DNA from: Sycobia sp. Sy_11 | Taxonomy: Eukaryota; Arthropoda; Insecta; Hymenoptera; Epichrysomallidae | NCBI GenBank assembly: GCA_018907035.1 | Contig: JACCIC010000001.1 | Coordinates: forward strand, 2,466,001 to 2,530,000 | DNA length: 64,000 nucleotides | Direction: 5' to 3' | Shown here: in pieces, positions 1-14,163 of the stretch | Numbering within the stretch: position 1 is the stretch's first letter | Layout of the letters: the number at the start of each line of letters is the position of its first letter | Position numbers and translations under genes: made by a program | The notes under the pieces: generated by a model | Database searches by the model: none | Told to the model about the DNA's origin: nothing | Seen by the model: the letters and a program-made list of their open reading frames with translations, nothing else

Positions 1-30
1 AAGGAAATTCATTAACATTAAAAATAACGA

Positions 31-41
31 CTCTCTCTCAC

Positions 42-136
<95 letters not shown>
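31..136 (+). repeat. (CT)n array at the window start
   Basis: CT repeat of about 105 bp with two interruptions (CA and GT). Confidence 0.95.
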
Positions 137-138
<2 letters not shown>

Positions 139-2489
139 ATCTCTCGTTTCCTCTCCTGGGTGGAGAAGGGGGATGATTACTATAATTGAGAAATAGTGGC
201 TTGTATAGGATGAAGAAAATTGCTGAGATTAAGGAGCGAATTGAAGCACTTCGCATGCACATAGGAGTATTTGTACGTATTTTTGTAGTTTTTTAATATA
301 TTTTACATTAGAAAGCGCGGTATTGAAAAACCTCTTCCCCCCTCTCATTCACAGACTCTCTCTGTTTCTCTCTCTCATACGTGTGTATGAAAGACCGTCG
401 GTACGAAAGGAGACCTATGAAGCTTTAGAAGCACCAGTAAATTCATCCTTGATACTGCGTTGGAAATATCATTAAAAATAATCGCTAGAAAGCAAATTTT
501 CGCGCTATGAGTTTCGATCGGCTCCTAGTGAGCTTGAAAAATTCGTCGAGAATCGCTTGAACTCTCTTCCTAAATATACCGTTCTAAAATTGATTGTAAT
601 GGAGGCTTTGTATATGCGCGATTTGGCCCTTCTCTCCTTCTCTTTTGTGTGTGTGTGTGTGTGCAGCGCGCGTGCGGATTTCCCACAGTTTTTCAAGCGC
701 TGAATAACTTTCTAGGACCGCATTATGAGGGAGAAAGTGGCTCATAATCAAAGTTCTAGCGTTTCGTTAAAAAAATAATTGACTGATCACCTTGACTTTC
801 ATCCCAAGGTCAGTTTTCAAAGTCAAACGAGCATGTTTGTAAATATAGAGGGAACTCTATCTTTGATCCCATTTTACAGAACTGCTAGAATCTTACTTTC
901 GTATTCGTCTTTTGAAAAGTTAAGCTTTAAATGACCTTGAAAATCATCTATAAGGTCAAAAGAACAGATCTGAACACATGCACAAAACCAAGCAACTCTT
1001 ATACGAAACAGATTTTCGCTAAAGATTTCGAGAATATCTTAGAAAAAACAATGAAAAGCAAAGTAGATTTTCATGGCCCTAAGGCTTAATAACGGTTGGA
1101 TCGAAATTCAGTTCAGCGATAATTAAAGTTTTGACAAAACCCTGCAATATATGTGTAAATTATAGTAATTCAAAAGTATCGTTATTATTCTTACATCCAT
1201 TTTTCGTCGTGGAAAATGGACATTTTCTCCCCGTAAGTATAATGTTTTACCGATAGCAATGCCACTTTGACTTATGAGAAATCCTACAATGATTTCATTA
1301 ATATCATATATAATATAATATAAGTAATTATCAATAAATCAATATAGTAGTTTCCCTCCCGCTTAGTACATAACGCATAGAATTTCGTCTGGCAATATTT
1401 CTCCGCGTGTATAGAATTCGCACATTTTACTGTATAATCATTATACTCGGAGTTTTCAGCGTAATAAAGGTTTAAATAAAGCTTACAGGCGGATCTGTTA
1501 GGCAACTGGGACCGCTCGATTATAGCCGCGCGTCGATCGGAATGTTTTCCCCCCTCCCTTCTAATCTCCGACGGCGCACAGACGTGGGTTAACATTATGA
1601 TTACTATATTATTGAGTTCCCTGTATTATAAGCTCCTCATTTCTCTTTGCGCAACTGTTTATATAGAAATAAATTCAGATACTTTATTGGGCGATTAAAA
1701 AATAAATTGGTTTTACCGCGCGTTACCGAGTTTCTTCGTGAAATCCATTCGTGTGTGCGCGCGCGCGCGCACGCGTATGTGTGTGTGTGTGTGTGTCTAC
1801 ACACTGAGGAGATTAAAAGTCAACGCGAACTTTCGAGACGCGGCGAATATTCAGTTGTGCAAACTTGCCCCGTGAAGACTCGGCATTATCGATTTTAGTA
1901 TGTCAACAATTCTTTACAGATGTTTCATAATAAAACTACGAACCAAAATTATCGTGGATTTTGGAAAAAATTTTAAAAGATTGTATTTTAGCCCTTTTTT
2001 ATATAACAATTACGTAATACGTAGTTAGATTTCATATTGTTGAATTCTCGTAAAAGATTTTTTACGAGATACATTACACCAGATACATCAGATATATCAA
2101 ATTGAGCTAATTGTCGAATTATATATTCGCTGCACGATATTATTCTATCACAATTTACCTACAAACTTCCGCTACGCTCGTGCTTTCACGTGATAAAATT
2201 TCTCAACAATGCTTAAAACAAAAGAAGAAGAAAAAACTAATGTAAACGCGCAGAACATTTCGTTCGAAAATTTTGGAATTTTCATTGGAGGATTTATCGT
2301 TTAGTTTCTCTCATTGCGTCAGCAGTTTTAATTTATCTCTCTTGCTTTTTGTATATACTAGCCTATATATATAATATTAATCAGAGCGCATATGTACGTA
2401 GTTAAAAAGACGCGGATAAAAAATACATAGAATTGTGGCGTGGGAGGACGAACGCGGGCGCATTGTTTCTACGATCTCGCGGGAAATAT

Positions 2490-2492
<3 letters not shown>

Positions 2493-2538
<46 letters not shown>
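2493..2538 (+). repeat. (TA)n array
   Basis: Uninterrupted TA repeat. Both strands translate to Ile-Tyr runs, which are not proteins. Confidence 0.95.
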
Positions 2539-2542
<4 letters not shown>

Positions 2543-2690
2543 AGAAAAATAATTATCGCACAAGCCCGTGGTCGATGTCTAAATGCATTTAAATACATAT
2601 GTCATGTAAGTCTGTGCATAATCGCGACTAGTGAAATATATCTACCGATTTTCCGGGCTAGATGTTAATTATCGCAGCCTGTATATATAT

Positions 2691-3240
2691 ACAGGGTGTT
2701 CAGAAAATTTACGGTTCGGGGAAATAGCTCGTAAAATTGCAAGACTTTTTTTAGTTATCGCCATTTGATCTTGTACATTTGGCATGGAGATTGACCTCAG
2801 AGGAAAACCTTGTAAATGATGCTTGAGGTCAACTTCAAGGCTCAAATCAGTTTTTTTTTTTTGTAATGGAACCGCGAAAGAGATAGTTTAAAGTGAAACT
2901 GCGTTCGAAACCACCTTTATCAAGAAATACACAGTTCTTTTTTCCCATTAATTGTCAATTGAACTTATACGGGTTTTTTAAATTCTCTCTAAATTTTGAA
3001 TCAGTGAAAATTGTCGCGCTGCTGAAAAAAATAAATTCTTTTTTGTCCTTGAAGTGTAAAATTAAGCATTAATTTTTATCTTAAATAATTTTTTATTCAC
3101 TTTGTCTAATATGGCATTCGAAAGAACATCCTTAAATCCCAAGTCATCTAGTAAATAGCCAAAAAAGTGCACCAGATTCGAGCCCGGACTTTGTTCTCTT
3201 TTTTTATCCCTGTATATCGCGACTTTTTGAACACCCTGTG
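2691..3240. mobile_element. short DNA element with ACAGGGTGTTC terminal inverted repeats
   Basis: Begins ACAGGGTGTTCAGAAAATTT and ends, as complement, ACAGGGTGTTCAAAAAGTCG. The 11 terminal bases are perfect inverted repeats and the next bases are A-rich on both ends. Length is about 550 bp, with no coding capacity. No clear target duplication was seen: the left flank is TA-rich and the right flank is GCACACA. Probably a non-autonomous (MITE-like) element. Confidence 0.55.
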
Positions 3241-3968
3241 CACACATTCATACAAAACTACATGTAGTATCTTACTTTTTTTTTTTTCATTTCATTACAG
3301 AGAAACAAGTACGTAGAGACGATTTTTTGCACTATATATGCACGGGAAAAGAGAGAAGGATATAAACGAGGTTGGTCGAGAGAAAGAGGAAGGCGTAAGA
3401 TTGTATATAACAGAGTGGCAGAGGGGGAGAGATCGCTCTGTATAAATCGTTTATCGATGTGACCTCTCTTACACGCACACACACACGCGCGCGCGCGCGC
3501 GCACACACACACACAAATAAATTATACATCTATAATCAGTTACATGCACGCACGCCTCCGGCGCTATTCGCGATATACACAAAAGAGACGAGCGTATAAT
3601 TCGCGAGCGTGTAAATCGAGAGCCTCAGTTCGTTTCTATCACCGCGCACGAGCGAACGACCGCGCGAGAGCTTTTTTGTTGTTTTAATCTTGGATGCCTT
3701 TTATATTGTATTTGAGTTTGATACGGACGAGTGTGTATGTGTGTGAGCGTGCGCGCGCGCGTGTGTCGCGCTAAAAGCTTTACTGTATCACTTCGGAGCT
3801 GAAGTTAATCGTGCGCGGTGCGCGACACGGCGAACGGGACTCACCGAGCGCTTGATATAGTGATTACGGACGGAAAAAAGGGCGGCACAAGTGTTAAGTT
3901 TCTAGAATCTGTGCGCTGTAGCGATTTCGAGATAAAAAGCGTCAAAGGTGCAGGATTCGTCGATGTAA

Positions 3969-3973
<5 letters not shown>

Positions 3974-4012
<39 letters not shown>
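3974..4012 (+). repeat. (AG)n array
   Basis: AG repeat next to a GC-rich block (3540-3840) that could be a promoter or 5' UTR. Confidence 0.95.
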
Positions 4013-4015
<3 letters not shown>

Positions 4016-5224
4016 GGGCACGAATTGTAATATATACGTGTCAACTATTGCGTAAGGTCTGTATATGCGCGGGCGCACGCGCCACCACCCCATGCGTATT
4101 GAAAATTACGTAACTATTTATATGAGCTATCGTTTCCGTATCGTCTGCGCCTTGTCGAATTGCCCACCCATCCCCGAAACATGAGCCACCGCGAATGTCG
4201 TCGATATATTCCCTATTTTGATCTAACGACATTACAGGCGTTTGTCATTGTTGTGCCATCCCGCGTTGAATTATTTAGTGAGGGGGGGGGGGGTTAGAGA
4301 GAGAGAGAGAGAGAGACAGCGAACGAGAGTGCTCTTCAAATAATATGATTGGCGAGCTTCCTGTCGGTCGTCGATGATGCTTTTTGGTGAGATTCGAGCT
4401 GCCGCACGGCGCGCGTTCAAATCTGCAAATTTCCCACCCCGCTGAACCAACGAATTTGAAACGAGTATAAATCTTGAGATTCGATCCACGTCGATTAATC
4501 TTTATTCGAAACTATAACCATAACTTCAATAGTAAATAATTAAAAAAAAGAAGGTAGGTCCTCTTGGGCATACGTGCATTTGTCGTTTTTTTTACGTAAA
4601 TTATTTGTACAAGTCATTCGTCAAAATTACTCGTAAGTCATTTATAGGAGTACAATGATCTAGTAAAAATTGCAATAGTGCCAATTCTAATACAACTACA
4701 GACTGTAAAAGATTCGAAAAATTACTATACTATCTATTGAATTGTTAACTGTCAGTCGTGAAATACGCGTGTGTAGGCTTTGAAAATTTCCTAAAAGTGT
4801 CGGGATTTTTTTTAGAATTTTTATAGTCTTTGATCAAATTCTTGAGAATTTTAATAGAAAATCGTTTTCGTGTACCTCTGACTTTTCTCTTTACCTCCAG
4901 AACTTTTGTCTCGAATTTTTTTTCCAACATTGGTCAATACAGCACAAGGGGCATCCTGTGTATATGCTTCGATGTATCTAGACCATTATCCAGAATCCGT
5001 AAGATACTTGCGCTATTTCACTGTAAATAAGTATAGATCTATAAAACTCGCGGAATGGGGAAAATTTTTCCATATATACTTATTAGGGGGAAATCCGAGT
5101 TGCAGTACTCAGCTCCCGCGATGTACGCGCGGGGTATATATAATATAAGCGACGGAAGATCGTTGGCGCTGCTTGGTGTGGCGTGTGTGGTAAGCAGGAA
5201 GTAACATCCGGTCGCCGGTATCGC

Positions 5225-5225
<1 letters not shown>

Positions 5226-5260
<35 letters not shown>

Positions 5261-5419
5261 CATAAACCGATATTGCGCCGCAAATGCTCGCCCACGATTC
5301 GCACGCGTATACGCATGCGCGTGTATGCGAAGGCTACAAGTTACACTTATAATGTGCTTATGCGCGTGTGTACGCACGCTCGTCGGCGCATTCGAACCCG
5401 GCGACGGTGCTCTTCAAAC

Positions 5420-5473
<54 letters not shown>
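5226..5473 (+). repeat. (GT)n and (CT)n arrays with GC-rich DNA between
   Basis: GT repeat at 5226-5257 and CT repeat at 5421-5473, separated by CpG-rich DNA with alternating purine-pyrimidine (GCGCGTGTATGCG) stretches. Confidence 0.92.
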
Positions 5474-5477
<4 letters not shown>

Positions 5478-6508
5478 GCTTGTCTCTCTTTCTCAACTCT
5501 ACTATCTCCTTCCAGGTTTCTCTCAACTCCCTGTTTATTACAACCCCCTATAATTAAGATTAACTGTCAACAAATCGGAAAATGCGCCTTCTCTTTATTT
5601 TCGTGTAAAATCGATTAATTTTACATTAATGAATTTTAATTAATTTTTTTATTGATTGTATAGAAAAATACCAACATTCTTAAATTTACAAGAAATTTGA
5701 GTGATAGTTTTGCCGTATTTTTTGCAGACATATATTTTCAAAGAGTGGAAGTCATAGTACAGATTTCGAAAATAAAAATATCAAAAATAATCTTATTTTG
5801 AAACTTTTAAGACAATGCTTTCAAAATAGTGCAATGAAAAAATGCCTCCATATAATTTCAATTTTTCAATTTGATTTGCCAAAATATTCGATATGAATAA
5901 TGGAATTTTAAGGCAATCTTGAAAAATATCGATAAAACTTTTTTGCGCATTATTTTCTGAATACGTTTTCTTGGTAAATAGAGTGATAAAAAATGGCTCA
6001 CAGGTAGAAAGTATCTTTATGACATTAAGTGTGAAGCTAAGCATTCAAAAGCAATATAAATAATAAATCAAAAAATGCAAATTTTTCTAATTTCTTTAAA
6101 GGTCCTAAAAATGGATCGTCCACGTAATCGAATATCCATTATATAGAAACACAAAATTCGTTAGAACGATAATCAGAAGTGTGTAAATGAACGATTGCTT
6201 TTCATAATTTTGACAAAAAAATTCTAGAAACGCTCCCCTAATCTCTTGTAGATCAGGCCATATGACATAGAACCACCTTAATATCTCTGATGACATGGCT
6301 ACTCAATCTACTATAGCCGGCACAGACTGTTCGATCACTCAGACCATATAATTAGATCGCCCAGAAATATTTTCGAATCCTGGCGCAAGAGGTCGCGAAC
6401 CTTCTCCCTTTTCCAAATCCATTTGTTAAACGTCGCCTCGGTCGTTTGCCTATCCGACATTATACGTGTTCCAAAAATATCTCTCCTCTTGCGCGCATCC
6501 TCCGTGTC

Positions 6509-6514
<6 letters not shown>

Positions 6515-6569
<55 letters not shown>

Positions 6570-6931
6570 CCTTGCTTTGTGCACCGGCGATCGATATACA
6601 CACTCCTCCCCTCCAACGGAACGCCTATATTGAATAAGTGTATGTAGATGTACATCATATATATATATATATATATATATCAGCCGGCGAGACAGCCGGT
6701 GGATGCGCGCGCCGACGCAACGCGATTTCTCCCATCATAACCTCATCTGCGTGACTGGCGCACTTTGCACGCAGATTTGTGACAGAACATCATCATCATT
6801 ATCATAATTCTCATCGTCATCATCATCATCATTATCATTGGCACGCACGTTTTGACTAATTTTTCGGACAAGCCGGACACACCTCACCACGACGTTTGTG
6901 CTACTCGCCCCTCTATCGGCTTGGTCGAGAC

Positions 6932-6994
<63 letters not shown>
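6515..6994 (+). repeat. cluster of three (TA)n arrays and a CAT-rich tract
   Basis: TA arrays at 6515-6568, 6657-6680 and 6935-6994, with a CAT/ATT triplet tract at 6787-6838. Confidence 0.93.
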
Positions 6995-6996
<2 letters not shown>

Positions 6997-9900
6997 GTAT
7001 TATAAATATATTTCATATTCCTTCGCCTCCTCGGGGTCAATGCTCTCTCGCCTAATAGCTGCTCTCTGTCTCTCTTTCGTGCGCGCGCGCCCTCTTTCCT
7101 TCCCGCGTGCGCGCATCCTTGCGCGCACCAGCAAATTAAACGCGGCGTTGCGCCGGTGGTCTATGTATATTCAAGATTTTCACGCGCCTGTACGTGTGTG
7201 CATTCTATCCTGTTATTAGAGACTAGACTCTGTAGTATCTCTATGTTTCGTTTTAACGTATAGGTGCGTGGATAAAAGTCCTTATACATATGTATGTGGG
7301 TGCAAAAACCAAGTGTAGGGGAGTTAAATCGATCGGTGCGTGGAGCACTGACGCACCGGAGTTCCCCTCCTATCCCGTCCCTGCGTGGTCGTCTAGGACC
7401 TGCTATTGCTGTTACTGTTTCTCAGCGTTAGTGGCTCACACCGAGAAGGAAAGAAGGAAAAAGAGAAGGCGAGAGAAATTTTATTGAGGCAGGACTCTTA
7501 CAGGTGGCGCTTCTGCATTGGGTGGGTAAGAGCCTTGGAGGGAAATATATTTAAAGTATAAAGAGAGAAGAATGTATATAGAATGTACAAAGCATGTGGA
7601 AATTTTCAGATATAATTAGTCATTTTCTTCAAATCCCAATCAAACTAATGAAAGAATAAGATGTTTAAATACATACATATAATTACGGTGAAAAATTGAA
7701 AACAAAATTTTACTGGAGATATAATTAACTGAAATAAATATCTTTTTGAGTCATCAAACAACAAATGAGTGGTCATATTTAGCAGTTGTGAATATTGAAG
7801 CAGCGGATATAATTATTTACATCAATGCATGATAACTGGGAATTGCACAGTGCTGGCGGAATTTTGAAACTAATAGAGAAAGATTGCCAAATATATAGGG
7901 ATCATTGATTTGATGCACAAATTGAGAAATATAACTTTACATTAATTACTGTACTGTAATTATCTTCGAGAAAAGCCTAATAGAGCTTTAAAACCTATTA
8001 CTAATTGCCTCAGTACGCAAGATATTCTACATTCTTACTTACGACTTAATGTCTCCCTTTAATGAAATTCGAAATGCTGCGTAGTCAGATAAATATTTTT
8101 TAATTAAAACCTGCGAGATTCTAATATAAAAATTGTATCAGTAACAAGTGCCAATGAATCTATGAATTTCAACGAAATTTTTACGCTGACTTTTATTGTA
8201 TTGGTTTGACCGATCTTCAATGGATAATAATCTAAAAACTACATATTTCATTAGCTTTATCCTTCTCATATTTTATTCTTTATTCGAGTTCCCTATTAAA
8301 AATAAGGGGTTTAATGTTAATTATAGAGGGATGCATTAAATTTTAAGAAAGTACCATATCTTCAAATTGTGAGAACTTTAAGTCTTAAAACTTTACACAA
8401 CTGGTATTCATGATAAAAAGAGCTTATCCCACTGACTTTGAACGAAATCCATGATTCATATTTAGTAACCTTTCATTGCAAGTTTATCAGTCGCACGTTA
8501 ATAAAATTTAATATACTTAGAGTTAACTTTCAAAATTGGATAATATCTCATCAGCAACTTCATACTTTGTTCACTTGATTATGAATATATCTTCAAAGAT
8601 ACATCTTCATAATTTTAGTCGTTTTGCAACTGAATTTTCATGCATGTATACATTACACAAACTTAGTCATGTGTTATTTGTTTTAATCAGTCAGACATAT
8701 CTAACACAATGTTGGTGGTTGCCAGTAGTTACATTTTGAAAGAGCCATAAATCCATTACCTGTAATCCGTTTTTCGAAATACTGTCAATTAGATAAAGCC
8801 CATCTAAATACATATAATTAGCTCGATCGTAATGTGTACTCCCTCCTTTCATATATGATCCCTTTAATGTCAGCGAGGCGCCGACACGCGAGACACACTC
8901 TCTATATATCTCTTACTCACTCACTCAGGTTGGGATCATACATCGTAAGTATCGATAACGCGCGTCCTCCACCTATCGCCTCCTCCCCCTTACATGCCCT
9001 CAATATCGCTCTATTCTCCTCCAATTACCAAAGAGCGGCGCATGGAGATCGCATCAAGGGCAATTATTATTCATTATGCGTGGGTGTATGTACGCGCCTA
9101 TCACATACGATGCGCACCCGATGCTGTGCGCCGGAGTAAAGAGACAACTCTCTCGAAAATGACTCGCACGCGCGTACTGGATCATCGTTCGCATACCACG
9201 CGAATTCCTGCGTCGTAATCGCTGTACATCGATCCATGTACGATAAGCGAAGTGAACAGGCGAGATTTTTAAGAATGTTTCTGAACCTGGTTGAATAACT
9301 CAAAGTCAAAATAATAAGGATGATGACAAAAATATCGGAGCAAACTTCAGTAACATCCAACTGAAGTTCTTCTTATGCATGTAGGCGAAAATTCAGTTAC
9401 ATTACGACTATTAATTCATCGACGATTAAACATAGGACATAGTCCTGCTCATTAGTATACCCTGATTTGAAAAAATTTTTAGCATGTTTCTATAAATATG
9501 AATTTTTCACTGATTAATTTATTGCATTCTAATATCGACTAACTTTTAGCAATTTGCACTGTTAGAATCAGTGTGACATGGTCACTATTTGGATTTAGAT
9601 TTAGAGAAATGTCGGAAGCATGAACGTATTTTTTTTTTTTTTTTTTGTTTACCCATTTATTATTAAAGACCGAAATTCGAGATGGAGATTTTCCTTTTTA
9701 TTTTTTTATTTTTCATCTTCTCTTCACCCCGATTTCTATGTGTGCGTGTGTAAACGTGTGATATAGAGTAGAAATAACTACTATGCGCGAGCTAACGATA
9801 AAGCTCACAATTTCGGTTGGGAAAGTACACACAGCACAGCTCTTCCTGCCTCGTTTTTTATAACACTCCGCCGCTGAACGCCGGCTCGATATATACATAA

Positions 9901-10141
9901 ATATATACATGTGTAACGTATGTACGTCACTTCACCGTGTTGGTGGAATCAGAGACAGGGGAAGAGAGGGGGGAGCAGCAGCCGCCCTCTCGCGAGAGCG
10001 CGAAATCTCTCTCCCTCTTTCTCTCTCGTTCCATAGCCTACTTTATTGATCGGATTCCCGCCGCATCGCTGCGCGCATCGCACGGAACTTTTCCTCGGAT
10101 TTACGTCAATGGCCTTGTCTGTGAAATACGCGCCGGGGAAA

Positions 10142-10146
<5 letters not shown>

Positions 10147-10186
<40 letters not shown>
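10147..10186 (+). repeat. (AG)n array in a GC-rich block
   Basis: AG repeat within CpG-rich DNA (9940-10290). The block ends in an initiator-like TTTCAGTG near 10288 and may be a promoter or 5' UTR exon. Confidence 0.93.
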
Positions 10187-10189
<3 letters not shown>

Positions 10190-13058
10190 GGAAGTGAGAA
10201 CTTGGCCGACACACCTTCACGAGCAGTGGTAACGGCAGCCGCCAGTTCTTCGCCGAACTCGAGGTGGACAAGTTGTTCCACATAGTGTTTTCAGTGTTAA
10301 GTTGGCAGAAAAAAAAACAGATTGTGCCGGTACTTATATTGTTCATGTTACCGCGTGCGTTGCAATATTTCTCGAGCGATACATATCAGAAAAACGTCTC
10401 GTCGAATTTGGATAGGAAAAAAATATCCGCCCCGTTTTAGAATGAATTAAAAGTGTATATAATATACAGTTGGATCGAAGATGTAGTTGGTAGTGCTGAT
10501 ATGAAAAATTAATGAAGGTATATAAAAGATCACATTCGGTTTTCTTTCATGGTGTTTCAATAAACTTTACAATTGTTGATCATTTTCATTCATTGTTGAA
10601 TACAATTGGCATCTCCTATCAGTAAATGAATAAATGGAAGATCTCAATGTCTGTTTCTCAAGCTAAATATTTACTGAAATGGTAATAGTTCATAAGACCT
10701 TAGTTTATGAAAGGATCCGAGGACTTGTGGATTCCGTTTAGGCTGAAAATTTTTTTCTAACGGAAGTATAAACATTCTAGATAGATGAAATTTATATCTA
10801 TGGTCTTTAAAATGTAATGAATATATATTAAGAAGTAATGCATCTTGCTATAATTCTATACTTTAAAACAGGCAAAGCAAACCTTTCCCCCTGGATCAGT
10901 TCATGCACCCAGTCACTTAGCATTAACAAGCGCTCTACTTTTCACTTGTTCAATTGCGTGTATACGCTTTTAATTAGTGATTTTCCCTCCGCTTCAAAAT
11001 ATAAAGAGGCGTCTTACCTACGATTATTATACCTTTAATACTTCCTTTTGAGAATATGATTATTATCAGATGTCTTCCAGTATATAAATCGTAAAATTGC
11101 CTCTTTGTAAACTGGTTGCCGACTGTTATATTCTAAACTGGGCTCTATGGAATTAAACATTTCAATTGCTATAAGCTTTACGGGTGAAAGGCGAATAATT
11201 TGTAGGTGCTAGTTTAACGAGAAATTAAAATAAAAATAATATATCATTTTATACGATAGATTTGTCAATGCCTTGATTTACATCTCTCATTGTAAGGGTA
11301 ATATGTACAGTTAGGTACTGATTTTCTTTCTCATAAATCGCCAGTAATACTATTTTAGAGAGACTCGGTAATTACAGTAATTGGTGTAATATTTCACTAT
11401 TATAAAAAAGAACAACTGCCTCGTTTAAATCGAGCCGCTCCAGTGCGCGCAAAGGTTTCCCCCTTTTTCTTCTTCAAGAATTCATTAACGTAAAAGTGTG
11501 CTCGATATACATTAGTTTTTCGCTTAAGTTTTCAATTATTTGAAAAAGGTCCTTTCAATCCAACTTTATCATTAAAATTTAATCTACTTTTAAATAAATA
11601 TCTCAGTCCTACCGTCATTGTTGACAATCAAAATACTTGGTCTCTCATCTAATCGCCAATAAGGTTTACGTTGCAGACTCTTGCAGTTCATCGTATCTAT
11701 ATATCCAGAAAATTCGGCCTTGGCCAGTGATGAAGGAACAATTATACCTGTATTCCGAATTTATTCATAATCTATTCAATCTATACAATTTTTGGTTTTT
11801 ACACACATTTTGGTTAATTGTCATTAATATAAGATGAGGAGCAGATCGGAGCTATTATCGCTGTAAATACGAGTCTTATTCCATCTGTTCCATCTCGTTT
11901 CTTCCATTCTGCAATTTCCAATTCTTTTTTGTGAATAGAAAGTCTGTGTAGAATTATTATTGAATACGTATGATGAAATTTTCTTATCAACGTTACCAAA
12001 AATCTTCGAAGACAGATAATACATATTACTTCAACCTATTCTTCATTATCTTTGATTACTTGAATTAAATGTTTATACAATAAATGTATCGCAGATTTAA
12101 AATCGCGTCGGAATAAATTCATAGTCATGAAGCTGCGTAACATAACAGAAGATTTGAAATGAAAATTTCTTAATAGAACAATTTTTACATCGCAATGGTA
12201 ACGAACGCTTGTTAAGCCAAGGTCATATGTTCTGTTAAACAATCATAATTTAACTGATAGTTTTCGAAATAGTGAATTTTGAAAATTATGACTGCAAATT
12301 GTGAAATTCGTCTCTCGAGGCTGTAACATTCAGAGACACGTGTGGGCAAAGATGGATCATCGGATCATATGTGGTAACGGTCAGTTGTGATTAGTGGTGA
12401 TGGGGAAAACGAGTAGAATTAAAGTTGTGACTATAAGTTGTGAAATTCGGCTCGAGACGATGGACATCGATTCATTATTTCCAAAACTGTCGGTAAAATT
12501 ATGCTTATGCATGGTGATTTTAAGCTTCTTAAATCACTGTTTTGTACAATTGAAGTCTATAAATTGATATACTATGAAAAATCCGTGCCATAACTTTCGT
12601 CATATTACGAAGTTACGAAAGCCAGCTTGACTCCCCCGACATCCCCTTATTCTATCTACCTATATGAAATTCAAATTTCATTTTAATCGTTTTGCATGCA
12701 ATGCCGAATTAATTTACCACAGCATTATTTAATAACATATTAATTAGCTACTTTTATCGAAATTTTACTCACAGAAAGGTTTATTTTTTTCTAATTTTCC
12801 TTCCAATTTGAATCGTGAAATATATATATATATATAGTCGCAAATCAATTTCGGGTCAACGGATCTCTTATAATCTTAAAATTCCTATATGTATAAATTC
12901 GTGATACTTGGCTCGAACGCACTTTGCATAGCGTAGCTGAAAGAAATATATCGGGGAAATACACACAGGGTTGTGCGATTAACGAGAACGAAATTCAAGA
13001 GGGCTTTCGCGAAAAAATTTCTCGATCGCTCGCGGCGGGTTCGCGAGTGTCCCAGCAC

Positions 13059-13120
13059 CTGCTGCTGTTGCTGCTGCTACCGCTGCTTGTTTGCGCTGCT
13101 GCTGCTGCTGCTGCTGCTGC
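13059..13120 (+). repeat. CTG/GCT triplet repeat
   Basis: CTG/GCT repeats with two interruptions. The + strand frame gives Leu or Ala runs and the - strand gives Gln/Ser runs. No supporting exon signals, so it is treated as a repeat rather than a gene. Confidence 0.9.
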
Positions 13121-13856
13121 ACTCATTGAAATGCATCGATCGGTCATTATTGAAGGCGAGACTAACCTAATTTTGCCCCCATTGCAATAATTTGTTGACT
13201 CTTTAACATTTCAGAGCGGCGATTATCGATCCGAATGGTGGGCTTGGCGGGGAGAGGGGTGCCGGAGTGGTAGTTTATCGGAAATTATTGCGGCCGAATG
13301 ACGCAGCTTCGCGAAGCAGCATTTTGGTTCGAAATTATGCGGCAATCATTATTATATGGGCCGTGCCGCGGCTGCTCTCCGATTCTGTTTCTAACAAATG
13401 TGGCATAAAATGCCAATATTGATACTTATGTTAATTTTCGTTTTATCTGTTTTCTTTTTAATTCTTGTCTTCAGTGTTTACGATTCCTCCAAGCAAGTAT
13501 AAAATTGATTTAAAGCCAGCATTATATCTACTTCATATTTATATCTATGTACGCTTGAATTTAATTAATTCATTTCAATTTCATAATTTCACAATTAGCA
13601 CCTGCTCATCGTGCTAACGATACGCGCGAGTTCGATTATAATATTAATGAATAAAAATATTCTGATATGTTTTCACTTCTGTTATTTTATACTTACCGAG
13701 AATGATTCTCTCGAGATTCGAGTTTTGCCCCGTATTATCAAAGAGGTATTTTAACAAACATCCCTTTGCGTTAGCGCCTGTGTGAAACGTCATAATCAAA
13801 TTGTACGCGCGCATGCATACGCGTAATTCTCCAGGATAAATCCCTTCCCCGCGCAA

Positions 13857-13858
<2 letters not shown>

Positions 13859-13897
<39 letters not shown>

Positions 13898-14163
13898 CTA
13901 CTTCTGTTCCTGTGTCACGCGATTCGGCGATATAAATAAAACTTCTCTTCCTACAGCCACATCCTCCTTCCCTATAACGCCTCGTTAACCATCTTGTCCA
14001 CGGACCGAGTCGAAGGAAAGCATATCTATACATACATACGCACATACATACACACATACATACATACATATATACATACATACATACATACATACATACT
14101 TACTACATAAATACATATATATATATATATATAATATATATACTATATATACTATATATATAT
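13859..14163 (+). repeat. (CT)n, (CATA)n and (TA)n arrays
   Basis: CT array 13859-13894, CATA-type tetranucleotide array 14029-14100, and TA array 14117-14163. Confidence 0.93.

Noticed and set aside
12924..13190. Open frames with Leu, Cys or Ala runs
   Set aside because: They come from the CTG/GCT repeat, which is open in several frames; nothing links them to an exon.
13644..14093. 149-codon minus-strand open frame
   Set aside because: Much of it is translation of CATA and CT microsatellites (Met-Tyr-Val-Cys and Arg-Glu runs); no splice or homology support.
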